The notes beneath the pieces were generated by a model. That model did no database searches. It saw nothing but the letters and a program-made list of their open reading frames with translations, and was not told where the DNA came from. 34,052 nucleotides of DNA from Lachnospiraceae bacterium (lineage in GTDB: Bacteria > Bacillota > Clostridia > Lachnospirales > Lachnospiraceae). Position 1 is the stretch's first letter. Every line of letters starts with the position of its first letter. Position numbers and translations under genes: made by a program. The DNA is taken from the NCBI GenBank assembly GCA_016286035.1, contig JAEERY010000089.1, forward strand, positions 1-34,052. Reading direction: 5' to 3'. Shown in pieces: positions 1-7,804 of this stretch.

Positions 1-162
1 CTGTCATATGTTGATGTATTAGCCAGGAGACCTGCCGTTTATAAATGATCGGTAATTAACCGGACCACGAGTAATTGGTCTTGCATCATCAGTCATCATT
101 CTTTGATGGCTTTGTTTTGGTGAAATCGATTACTCATCCTGTGAATGCAGGGTGAGTTTTTT
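1..162 (+). promoter_or_regulatory. cobalamin riboswitch, 5' part outside window
   Basis: The hallmark B12 box is visible at 21-36 (AGCCAGGAGACCTGCC), the most conserved 3' element of cobalamin riboswitch aptamers. A hairpin at 62-81 (GGACCA paired with TGGTCT) lies where the L13 arm that kisses loop L5 would be expected. The 5' half of the aptamer lies left of the window, so the fold cannot be checked. Just downstream is an intrinsic terminator (132-162), and then the cbiK ribosome site (184-189). This layout fits a riboswitch that terminates transcription when adenosylcobalamin is plentiful. It stands directly before the cobalamin biosynthesis and transport genes. Confidence 0.9.
132..162 (+). 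terminator. riboswitch expression-platform terminator
   Basis: ACTCATCCTG (132-141) pairs with CAGGGTGAGT (148-157) with one T-G wobble, leaving a six-base loop. Six T residues run from 157 to 162. The hairpin lies between the cobalamin aptamer and the cbiK ribosome site, so it is probably the switchable terminator. I could not identify a convincing antiterminator pairing. Confidence 0.85.
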
Positions 163-198
163 GATTCAATATATACAATATTCAGGAGGAAATATATT

Positions 199-1458
199 AT
201 GAAAAAAGGACTAATGGTTCTTCTACTTGCGACCGTTACATCGGTCTCAATGCTTGCAGGCTGCGGCAATGTCGAAAATGTAGATGTTGAAGTACCTGCA
301 GATCTTGCTACAGAAGTAGAGAACGCTGTAGAGGATGCGAAGGATGCTGCAAAAGAGATGGAAGAAGAAGTAAGTGATGAAGAAAAGGCAGCAGAGGTTG
401 CAGCACTTATCGATGCTATCTATGTACAGGAACGTACAGATCAGACAGATGCACAGTGCGAGGCTGCAAAGAAGGCATGGGATGCTCTTACTGATGCTCA
501 GAAAGAGCTGGTAGAAGGCGAGAATGCAGATCCCGATTACTTTGGAAGAGATACAGGCGATGCATCCAAGGATGATCCGCTCAATGGCGACAATATTGGT
601 GAGAATGAGATACTTGTAGTAAGCTTCGGTACTTCATTTAATGAGAGCCGTGTAAGTGATATAAGCAGTGTCGAAAAGGCAATAGCAGATGCTAATCCCG
701 ACTGGTCGGTAAGAAGAGCATTTACGGCTCAGATAATCATCAACCACATTCAGGCAAGAGACGGTGAGAAGATCGACAACATGGATCAGGCTCTTGAGAG
801 AGCAGTTGCAAACGGTGTAAAGAACCTTGTTGTACAGCCTACACATCTTATGCACGGTGCTGAGTATGATGAGCTTATCGAAGCTTTGGAAGCTTATGCT
901 GACAAGTTTGAATCGGTAGCTATAGCTGAGCCACTTCTCGGTGAGGTTGGTGCAGATGCCACAGTTATAAATGCAGACAAGAAAGCAGTTGCAGAAGCAG
1001 TTGTTGCAGATGCAGTAAAGCTTTCAGGATATGATTCACTCGATGCAGCCGATAAGGACGGTGTTGCATTCGTATTCATGGGTCACGGTACAGCTCATAC
1101 AGCAAAGGTAAGTTACAGCCAGATGGCAACTCAGATGGATAAGCTCGGATTCAAGAATGTATTCGTTGGAACCGTTGAGGGTGAGCCTGAAGAGACAGCA
1201 TGTGAGAACGTAATCGAAGCTGTTAAGGCTGCAGGATACAAGAAAGTCATCCTTCGTCCTTTGATGGTAGTTGCAGGTGATCATGCAAACAACGATATGG
1301 CCGGTGATGATGATGACTCATGGAAGAGCATGTTCACAGCTGACGGTTCATTTGACAGCATTGACTGCCAGATAGCAGGTCTTGGAAGAATAGAAGCAGT
1401 TGAAAAGCTCTATGTTGAGCATACAGCAAAGGCTCTTGAAAAAGTAAAAAAAAACTGA
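199..1458 (+). CDS. cbiK: CbiK-type cobaltochelatase, surface lipoprotein (0-frame product)
   Basis: This encodes a CbiK-family anaerobic cobaltochelatase, which inserts Co2+ into sirohydrochlorin (419 aa). Met at 199 is chosen because AGGAGG (184-189) sits ten bases upstream; an upstream in-frame start at 145 lies inside the riboswitch terminator. Residues 1-22 are a lipoprotein signal ending LAGC (Cys22), so the enzyme should face outside the cell. Residues about 30-125 form an acidic helical spacer and 135-415 the chelatase. Family metal-ligand motifs are visible: His296 in MGHGTAH, Glu327 in GTVEG, and His362 in VAGDHANND, matching the His145/His207 regions of Salmonella CbiK. Most cytosolic CbiK proteins lack an export signal, although Desulfovibrio has a periplasmic form. 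The stop codon directly follows a slippery A-run, and the coding sense continues in the -1 frame. Confidence 0.9.
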   Translation: MKKGLMVLLLATVTSVSMLAGCGNVENVDVEVPADLATEVENAVEDAKDAAKEMEEEVSDEEKAAEVAALIDAIYVQERTDQTDAQCEAAKKAWDALTDAQKELVEGENADPDYFGRDTGDASKDDPLNGDNIGENEILVVSFGTSFNESRVSDISSVEKAIADANPDWSVRRAFTAQIIINHIQARDGEKIDNMDQALERAVANGVKNLVVQPTHLMHGAEYDELIEALEAYADKFESVAIAEPLLGEVGADATVINADKKAVAEAVVADAVKLSGYDSLDAADKDGVAFVFMGHGTAHTAKVSYSQMATQMDKLGFKNVFVGTVEGEPEETACENVIEAVKAAGYKKVILRPLMVVAGDHANNDMAGDDDDSWKSMFTADGSFDSIDCQIAGLGRIEAVEKLYVEHTAKALEKVKKN

Positions 1459-1471
1459 ATAGTACTTCAGT
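1446..1471 (+). promoter_or_regulatory. candidate -1 ribosomal frameshift site
   Basis: Nine A residues (1446-1454) followed by C give the canonical -1 slippery heptamer A AAA AAC at 1449-1455 in the cbiK frame. The 0-frame stop TGA (1456-1458) is the very next codon. A perfect six-base stem follows: ACTGAA (1454-1459) with TTCAGT (1466-1471). It starts closer to the slip site than usual stimulators. No strong upstream Shine-Dalgarno-like stimulator was seen. The A-run would equally permit RNA polymerase slippage, length variation or a sequencing error. Confidence 0.6.
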
Positions 1472-1835
1472 AGATGTAAAAGACGGCACATATAAGGCAA
1501 AGTTCAAGTCTGACAGTTCAATGTTCAAGGTCAACGAAGAGTATAAAGATCTTGGTGAGCTGACTGTAAAGGACGGAAAGATGACCATACACATAAGCCT
1601 TACTTCTGAAAATATAGTCAATCTTTTTCCCGGAACGGCTGATGATGCACAGAAAGATAACGCAGTGCTTCTTGAGCCCACAAAGGATGAGGTAAAGTAC
1701 AGTGACGGAACAACTGAGACCGTAAACGGTTTTGATGTGCCTGTACCTTATCTTGATAAGGAATTTGATCTTGCTCTTATCGGAACAAAGGGAAAATGGT
1801 ATGATCATAAGGTAAAGGTGACTTTGGCTGAGTAG
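1455..1835 (+). CDS. NEAT-like C-terminal domain of cbiK, read in the -1 frame
   Basis: This open frame continues cbiK after a one-base backward shift and would give a 545-residue chelatase plus domain. It encodes about 120 residues with the pattern DGTYKAKF, LTVKDGKM, a strand-rich middle and WYDHKVKVTL at the end. This resembles a NEAT-type Ig-like domain, known in heme-binding surface proteins of Firmicutes. The next gene carries a similar segment (VTVKDGKM) at its N-terminus. The first in-frame ATG (1521) lies inside the first part of the domain and has no ribosome site or signal peptide, so independent translation looks unlikely. The NEAT assignment is by eye and another Ig-like fold is possible. 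Confidence 0.65.
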   Translation: MNSTSVDVKDGTYKAKFKSDSSMFKVNEEYKDLGELTVKDGKMTIHISLTSENIVNLFPGTADDAQKDNAVLLEPTKDEVKYSDGTTETVNGFDVPVPYLDKEFDLALIGTKGKWYDHKVKVTLAE

Positions 1836-1862
1836 TGTGTCATACACGATAAGGATAGCTTT

Positions 1863-3410
1863 ATGATAAAGAATGAACGGATAAATAAGTTCATAATCCT
1901 GTTTAATGTTTTATTATGTCTGATAACAGTGACCTCCTGCGCGTCGCAGGGGGTTACTTCTTTAGAACAGGAAAATAATAATGAGGCCGTAGAAGTTAAC
2001 ATAACTCAGAATGAAACACTTGAGGTTGACATAACAATGGAGGGCGGTTCGGGAAAAGCCTATATCAAATCACCTGTCACTGTCACTGTAAAAGATGGTA
2101 AGATGAGTGCCGTTTTGGTATGGAGCAGTAAGAATTACGACTACATGATCGTTGACGGAATCCGATATGATAATGAGAATCCGGGTGGAGAATCCACGTT
2201 TACGATACCTGTTAGTAGTCTTAATGAACCATTGAATGTCATTGGCGATACGGTCGCAATGAGCACCCCTCATGAGATCGAATATGTCATAAACTGGAAC
2301 AGTGAGCCTGATGAGGAAAATGAATCCTACTTAGGACTTGCTGACAGACAGACTGAGTTTGTCATAGGTGACAGGCTCGGAGATATGGAAAAGACAGGCG
2401 AGGTGGAGCTTAAATATGCCACAGGCTTTACTATAAAGAAATTTGATGATTACAGAGTAGTATCAATAGAAGGCTCCGGGGAGTATCTTATAGTTCCACA
2501 AGGGAGAGATGTTCCAAAAGGTCTGCCGGAGAGCGTTGTGGTTTTAAAGAAACCTCTTGATAAGACCTATCTTGTCTCAACCTCGGTGATGGATTTTGTA
2601 TGCGCTCTTGATCGTCTCGATCATGTGAGACTGTCGGGGACCAAAGAAGAGGACTGGTACATCGAAAAAGCAAAAGATCATATGAGAAACGGGGATATCC
2701 TCTATGCAGGTAAATACCGTACTCCGGACTATGAGCTCATATTGAGCGAGGGTTGTGATCTTGCTATAGAAAATACCATGATATATCACAATCCCGAAGT
2801 GAAGGAAAAATTGGAGGAACTGGGTATACCTGTTTTGGTTGAGACTTCAAGTTACGAGAAGCATCCGCTTGGAAGACTTGAATGGATAAAACTGTACGGA
2901 ACACTTTTTGACAGGGAAGAAGAGGCTTCGGCTTATTACGAAAAACAGCTTTCAAAGATAGAGCCTGTAATGACAAAAAGCGATACCGGAAAAACCGTCG
3001 CATTCTTCCATGTGACCACAGGCGGTCTCATAAATGTCAGAAAGTCGGGAGATTATATCTCAAAGATGATAGAACTTAGTGGCGGAAGATACATCATTAA
3101 GGATGAAGGGGATCAAAAAAACGCCCTTTCGACCATGAACATGCAGATGGAAGATTTCTACACCGCTGCATGCAATGCTGATATAATCATATATAACAGC
3201 ACAATCGGGGGAGAGATAGACTCAATAGATGAGCTGATAAAAAAGAATGAGCTGTTTAAGGATTTCAAAGCCGTTAAGGATAAGCAGGTATACTGCACGG
3301 GAAAAGAGATGTTCCAGCAGACTACGGGCATGGCTGATTTCATGAGTGATCTTAATAGCGTATTTACGGGAGAAAAAAGAGACTACACTTATCTGATAAA
3401 ACTGGACTGA
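1863..3410 (+). CDS. BtuF-like ABC substrate-binding lipoprotein with NEAT-like N-terminal domain
   Basis: This 515-residue binding protein should feed the permease and ATPase encoded next. It has a lipoprotein signal ending VTSC (Cys26), so it is anchored outside the membrane. Residues about 50-150 form a NEAT-like beta domain (TVKDGKM, NYDYMIVDG, then VAMSTPHEIEYV). Residues about 195-505 resemble class III periplasmic binding proteins (BtuF/FhuD/heme type), with the rigid helix region around 340-380. An AAGGAT ribosome site lies at 1851-1856. Context in a riboswitch-linked B12 locus suggests a corrinoid or tetrapyrrole ligand. Sequence alone does not separate B12 from heme or siderophore, so no gene symbol is given. 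Confidence 0.8.
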   Translation: MIKNERINKFIILFNVLLCLITVTSCASQGVTSLEQENNNEAVEVNITQNETLEVDITMEGGSGKAYIKSPVTVTVKDGKMSAVLVWSSKNYDYMIVDGIRYDNENPGGESTFTIPVSSLNEPLNVIGDTVAMSTPHEIEYVINWNSEPDEENESYLGLADRQTEFVIGDRLGDMEKTGEVELKYATGFTIKKFDDYRVVSIEGSGEYLIVPQGRDVPKGLPESVVVLKKPLDKTYLVSTSVMDFVCALDRLDHVRLSGTKEEDWYIEKAKDHMRNGDILYAGKYRTPDYELILSEGCDLAIENTMIYHNPEVKEKLEELGIPVLVETSSYEKHPLGRLEWIKLYGTLFDREEEASAYYEKQLSKIEPVMTKSDTGKTVAFFHVTTGGLINVRKSGDYISKMIELSGGRYIIKDEGDQKNALSTMNMQMEDFYTAACNADIIIYNSTIGGEIDSIDELIKKNELFKDFKAVKDKQVYCTGKEMFQQTTGMADFMSDLNSVFTGEKRDYTYLIKLD

Positions 3411-3413
3411 AAC

Positions 3414-4430
3414 ATGAAAAGATCAAGATGCATTAGCGTATTCACAATCATATCCGTTTTGTTGATGATCATGGTGGCATTAAATGTCATGATGGGCAGT
3501 GTCTCTGTGTCTTTTGATGATGTTATAAATGTATTTACCGGTAGAAGTGTTGATGAGATGGTACGCACCATCATTTTAAATATCCGCCTTCCAAGGATAG
3601 TGGCTGCGCTGCTCCTTGGCGGATCCCTTGCACTGTCGGGATATCTTTTACAGACCTTTTTTGCAAATCCGATCGTGGGTCCTTTTGTGCTGGGCATATC
3701 ATCTGGAGCAAAGCTTACCGTTGCGATCACTCTTATCATCCTTTTAAGCAGAGGCTTCAATATCGGTTCTGTGGGAATGGTTGTTTCCGCTTTCTTTGGC
3801 GCAATGCTCGCAATGGGATTTGTGCTTATCATATCTGTTAAGGTAAAGAACATGAGTATCTTAGTGGTATGCGGTATCATGACAGGATATATCTGTTCTG
3901 CCATCACAGATCTTTTGGTCACGTTTGCCGATGATTCAAATATTGTAAATCTCCATAACTGGTCCCTGGGAAGCCTTTCAGGCATGAACTGGAATGATAT
4001 AAGGATAATAACCGTGATCACCATCATATGTTTTGTTCTTACTTTTTTGCTTTCAAAGCCCATAAGCGCATACAGGCTGGGTGAAGCATATGCGAGAAAC
4101 ATGGGTGTTAATATCAAAGCATTAAGAGTGATGCTGATACTGATGTCTAGTCTTATGGCTGCCTGTGTCACGGCATTTGCAGGTCCCATATCGTTTGTTG
4201 GTATAGCGGTGCCTCATCTTATGAAGAGCATGTTAAAGACCTCATCACCGATCGTGATGATACCGGCAAGCTTTCTTGGAGGAGCGGTCCTGACACTTTT
4301 TTGTGACGGTATCGCAAGGACAGTGTTTGCACCAACAGAAGTCAGCATCAGTTCAGTTACTGCAGTCTTACTGGTGCCGGTTGTTATAGTCATCATGATA
4401 AAAAGAAGAGAAGAAGCGGGGAGTCGTTAG
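3414..4430 (+). CDS. BtuC/FecCD-type ABC permease
   Basis: This is a polytopic membrane subunit of the FecCD/BtuC family (338 aa, normal length). The start overlaps no strong ribosome site and lies three bases after the preceding stop, which suggests translational coupling. Family landmarks include RLPRIVAALLLGGSLALSG after the first helix, NPIVGPFVLGISSGA, and FAGPISFVGIAVPH near the C-terminus, with about nine or ten hydrophobic segments. It should form the channel for the ligand delivered by the upstream lipoprotein, powered by the downstream ATPase. Cobalamin or cobinamide import is inferred from the operon. Iron-siderophore or heme transport cannot be excluded. Confidence 0.88.
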   Translation: MKRSRCISVFTIISVLLMIMVALNVMMGSVSVSFDDVINVFTGRSVDEMVRTIILNIRLPRIVAALLLGGSLALSGYLLQTFFANPIVGPFVLGISSGAKLTVAITLIILLSRGFNIGSVGMVVSAFFGAMLAMGFVLIISVKVKNMSILVVCGIMTGYICSAITDLLVTFADDSNIVNLHNWSLGSLSGMNWNDIRIITVITIICFVLTFLLSKPISAYRLGEAYARNMGVNIKALRVMLILMSSLMAACVTAFAGPISFVGIAVPHLMKSMLKTSSPIVMIPASFLGGAVLTLFCDGIARTVFAPTEVSISSVTAVLLVPVVIVIMIKRREEAGSR

Positions 4431-4433
4431 GGC

Positions 4434-6719
4434 ATGGCAGATTACAGATTAAAGACCGAAGGACTCACAATAGGATATGACAGCGACCTGATAAAGGATA
4501 TCTCTCTTAAAGTACAGCCCGGAAAGATAATGACACTTATAGGTCCAAACGGAAGCGGTAAATCAACACTTCTTAAAACTGTTACAAGACAGCTTAAGAT
4601 ACGTGGGGGTGTCATTTATTTAAGTGAAACAAGCATGGACGATATGAGTGATACTGAGATATCAAAGCAGATGTCCATGGTAATGACTTCAAATCTTACC
4701 CCTGAATACATGACCTGCAGGGAAGTGATAGAGACCGGAAGATATCCTTATACGGGAATGCTTGGCATACTGTCTGATGAGGATAAAAAGATAGCGGATC
4801 GTGCGGTTGAGATGACTGACACGTCAGATATATGTGACAGACAGTTTAACAGCATAAGTGACGGACAAAGACAGCGTGTGATGTTAGCAAGAGCCATATG
4901 TCAGGAGCCGAAAGTGCTCGTATTGGATGAGCCCACATCATATCTGGATATCAGGTATAAACTGGATATCCTTTCAAGGATAAAAAAGCTTGCTGCTGAT
5001 GAGAACATAGCTGTGGTGATGTCCATTCATGAGCTCGAGATCGCAATGAGACTCTCAGACGTGGTCGTTGCCATAGGGGACGGAAAGATACTAAGATACG
5101 GAAGCGTTGATGAGGTTTTCAAAGAAGATTTCATACGTGATCTTTATGGCATAAAAGATGCGGATATCAGTCTGCTCGGAGTAAAGCCCTGGATAGATAA
5201 AGAAACTGTCATAAGTAAAAAACCTGACGCATCGGTTAAAAGGAAAGCACATTCCATCATGATACAGGGAACGATGTCAGGTGTGGGAAAGAGCCTGATC
5301 GTTGCAGGACTTTGCAGGGTGTTTACTGACATGGGATATAAGGCAGCCCCTTTCAAATCCCAAAACATGGCTTTGAACTCATATATAACAAAGGACGGCC
5401 TCGAGATAGGAAGAGCACAGGCCATGCAGGCGATATGCTGCGGCATGGAACCCGATGTATGCATGAACCCGATACTTTTAAAGCCCACAGGAGACAAGAC
5501 CTCACAGGTCATAGTCAACGGCAGGGTTAAGGAAAATATGAGCGCAAAGGAGTACTTTGCCCATAAGAAGGATCTGATACCCGATATCGTGGCTGCATAT
5601 GAGAAACTCTCAAAGATGGTTGATATCATCGTTATAGAAGGAGCAGGTTCCCCTGCGGAGATGAACCTTAAAAGCGATGACATAGTCAACATGGGACTGG
5701 CTGATATCATCGATACTAATGTGCTCCTTGTCGGAGATATTGACAGGGGAGGAGTGTTTGCACAGCTATTGGGCACACTTGACCTTTTGGAGCCGCATGA
5801 GAGAGATAGGATAAAGGGTCTTATAGTCAACAAGTTCAGGGGAGATCCGGCTTTGTTTGAAGACGGTATCAGAATACTTGAAACAAAGGGAAAAGTTAAG
5901 GTAAACGGTATAGTCCCGTATATGGATATACATGTGGAAGATGAGGATTCCCTTACAGACAGGTTTTATGTAAACCGAAGAGAAGCTATAGACATAGCGG
6001 TCATAAGACTACCCCATATATCAAATTTTACGGATTTTGATGTGTTCGATCAGTTTGAGGACGTATCAGTCAGATATGTGGAAGAATCAGAAAATTTATG
6101 TAAACCTGATATGATAATCCTTCCGGGAACAAAGACGACGATAGGAGATCTTAAATGGCTTAAGGAAAAGAAACTCGATCAGGCCATAAGAAATCTTGCT
6201 TCCATGGGGGTACCGGTTTTTGGTATATGCGGCGGATATCAGATGCTGGGAAGAAATATAGATGATCCCGACAATACGGAAGGCGGAGGAAGTGAAGAAG
6301 GACTTTTACTCTTACCCGTTGACACCGTGATGGGAAAGGAAAAGAGAAGGATACAGTTTAACGGAAAAGTAATAAATGCCACAGGGGTGTTTGATGGCAT
6401 ATGTGAATGCGAAGTCACCGGATATGAGATCCACATGGGTATCACAAAGCCTTTTGATGAGGTCAGTGAGTTCACATCAGACTCTACGGGATATTGCAGC
6501 GGGAATGTATATGGCAGCTATATCCACGGTATATTTGACAAAAAAGAGATAGTGAGCGGTATCGTTAAAGCTCTTGCAGACAAGTCTGAAAGAAGGGTTG
6601 AGACTGAGAGTGTTATCGATCAGAGCGATTACAGGGAAAGACAGTATGAGATACTGGCATATACTCTTAAAAAGAGTCTTGATATGGACAGTATCCTAAA
6701 GATAGTGGGGATAGAATGA
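4434..6719 (+). CDS. cbiP: fusion of BtuD-like ABC ATPase and cobyric acid synthase CbiP
   Basis: Two complete enzymes are joined in one 761-residue protein. Residues 1-265 are an ABC ATPase: Walker A GPNGSGKST (37-45), signature SDGQRQR near 141, and Walker B VLVLDEPTS near 161. Residues about 272-761 are CbiP/CobQ, which amidates adenosylcobyrinic a,c-diamide at b, d, e and g using glutamine and ATP. Its P-loop GTMSGVGKS is near 279-287, the glutamine amidotransferase nucleophile is Cys599 (GICGGYQMLG), and the catalytic His is His698 (GSYIHGIFD). No stop or frame change separates the halves. The ATPase half completes the binding protein and permease set upstream, so the fusion physically links import to a biosynthetic step. 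Confidence 0.92.
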   Translation: MADYRLKTEGLTIGYDSDLIKDISLKVQPGKIMTLIGPNGSGKSTLLKTVTRQLKIRGGVIYLSETSMDDMSDTEISKQMSMVMTSNLTPEYMTCREVIETGRYPYTGMLGILSDEDKKIADRAVEMTDTSDICDRQFNSISDGQRQRVMLARAICQEPKVLVLDEPTSYLDIRYKLDILSRIKKLAADENIAVVMSIHELEIAMRLSDVVVAIGDGKILRYGSVDEVFKEDFIRDLYGIKDADISLLGVKPWIDKETVISKKPDASVKRKAHSIMIQGTMSGVGKSLIVAGLCRVFTDMGYKAAPFKSQNMALNSYITKDGLEIGRAQAMQAICCGMEPDVCMNPILLKPTGDKTSQVIVNGRVKENMSAKEYFAHKKDLIPDIVAAYEKLSKMVDIIVIEGAGSPAEMNLKSDDIVNMGLADIIDTNVLLVGDIDRGGVFAQLLGTLDLLEPHERDRIKGLIVNKFRGDPALFEDGIRILETKGKVKVNGIVPYMDIHVEDEDSLTDRFYVNRREAIDIAVIRLPHISNFTDFDVFDQFEDVSVRYVEESENLCKPDMIILPGTKTTIGDLKWLKEKKLDQAIRNLASMGVPVFGICGGYQMLGRNIDDPDNTEGGGSEEGLLLLPVDTVMGKEKRRIQFNGKVINATGVFDGICECEVTGYEIHMGITKPFDEVSEFTSDSTGYCSGNVYGSYIHGIFDKKEIVSGIVKALADKSERRVETESVIDQSDYRERQYEILAYTLKKSLDMDSILKIVGIE

Positions 6720-7804
6720 ATACAGAAGAGTTATATAAGCTTAAACCAGATACGCCCGATGATAACATTTATATTAAGGCGAAAGAAAGATGGGACAGCA
6801 TAGCAAAGCCCATAGACGGACTTGGGGATTTTGAGGATATCATCTGCAGGATCGCATCCATGAAGGGTAAGCTAATACCTGATACTGATAAGAAAGCACT
6901 GATCATCATGTGTGCCGATAACGGTGTGGTATGCGAGGGCGTGACACAGACAGACCAGAGCGTTACAGCAAAGGTCTCTGAACTCATGGCAAAGAATAAG
7001 AGTTCTGTCGGAGTCATGATAAAAAGATTCGGCATAGATATCATACCGGTCGATATCGGTATCAATTCGGATATGAAGATCGATGGCCTCATTGATAAAA
7101 AGATAAAAAAGGGTACAGGAAACATCTTAAAAGAACCCGCAATGACGAAGGATGAATGTTTAAGTGCAATACAGACAGGCATAGATATCGTAAAGGAACT
7201 GTCTGATAAAGGCTATTCCATCCTTGCAACCGGTGAGATGGGGATAGGTAATACCACGACGAGCACGGCGCTTTTCTGCACACTCAATCAGACTGATCCC
7301 GAGACCATAACGGGGAGAGGGGCCGGTTTAGATGATGAGGCCCTGAAAAACAAGATAAGAGTCATAAAGGATTCGATCGCTCATCACAGATTTAACCGGA
7401 TAGGACTTAACAGATCCCCGGAGATGGCGTTTGAGGCATTAAGATATCTTGGAGGACTTGATATCGCAGGTCTTGTCGGAGTCTATATCGGGGCTGCCCT
7501 AACAAGGACCCCTGTCATCATAGACGGTTATATAAGTGCGGTGGCGGCTTTCTGTGCATACAGCATCGTAAGTGAGACCAAGGGATATATGATAGCTTCA
7601 CATGCCGGCAAAGAAAAAGGTACGGCAAAAGTACTTAAGATACTTGATCTTAAAGCTGTTATAGATGCGGATATGGCACTCGGAGAGGGTACGGGGGCTG
7701 TAATGATGTTTCCGCTTATCGATATGGCACTTGACCTTTATTCAAACGCTACCTTGTTTGACGACACTCAGATAGAGAGCTATGAGAGGTTTGATAAACA
7801 GTAA
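6716..7804 (+). CDS. cobT: nicotinate-nucleotide:dimethylbenzimidazole phosphoribosyltransferase
   Basis: CobT makes alpha-ribazole 5'-phosphate from a lower-ligand base and nicotinate mononucleotide, for the nucleotide loop of cobalamin. The 362 residues match the family length. Visible motifs are GEMGIGNTTTSTAL (phosphate-binding region), GLVGVYIGAA followed by RTPVIIDGY, and the catalytic Glu324 in ALGEGTGAVM, equivalent to Glu317 of the Salmonella enzyme. The start overlaps the cbiP stop as ATGA. Base specificity cannot be read from the sequence. No bluB or bza genes for making dimethylbenzimidazole are in the window. Confidence 0.93.
   Translation: MNTEELYKLKPDTPDDNIYIKAKERWDSIAKPIDGLGDFEDIICRIASMKGKLIPDTDKKALIIMCADNGVVCEGVTQTDQSVTAKVSELMAKNKSSVGVMIKRFGIDIIPVDIGINSDMKIDGLIDKKIKKGTGNILKEPAMTKDECLSAIQTGIDIVKELSDKGYSILATGEMGIGNTTTSTALFCTLNQTDPETITGRGAGLDDEALKNKIRVIKDSIAHHRFNRIGLNRSPEMAFEALRYLGGLDIAGLVGVYIGAALTRTPVIIDGYISAVAAFCAYSIVSETKGYMIASHAGKEKGTAKVLKILDLKAVIDADMALGEGTGAVMMFPLIDMALDLYSNATLFDDTQIESYERFDKQ

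Noticed and set aside
145-198. An in-frame upstream ATG that would lengthen cbiK by 18 residues
   Set aside because: It lies in the loop and stem of the riboswitch terminator, has no ribosome site, and would bury the lipoprotein signal. The ATG at 199 follows AGGAGG.
1521-1835. An independent 104-residue gene starting at ATG 1521
   Set aside because: There is no ribosome site, no signal peptide, and the start falls inside the domain. Codons upstream of it in the same frame continue sensible sequence back to the slippery site.
3389-4189. Long minus-strand open frame (266 codons) opposite the permease gene
   Set aside because: It mirrors a clear FecCD permease on the plus strand, shows no family motif, and has no ribosome site; it is a shadow of codon bias.
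4846-4880. Non-standard ABC signature SDGQRQR in the transporter ATPase
   Set aside because: It seemed a degenerate LSGGQ at first, but SDG-type signatures are, as I recall, frequent in FecE-like ATPases, and all other motifs are intact.
5144-5833. Long minus-strand open frame (229 codons) opposite the ATPase-CbiP fusion
   Set aside because: Plus-strand CbiP motifs cover the region fully; the minus-strand product is low-complexity Ser/Ile/Thr-rich and matches nothing recognisable.
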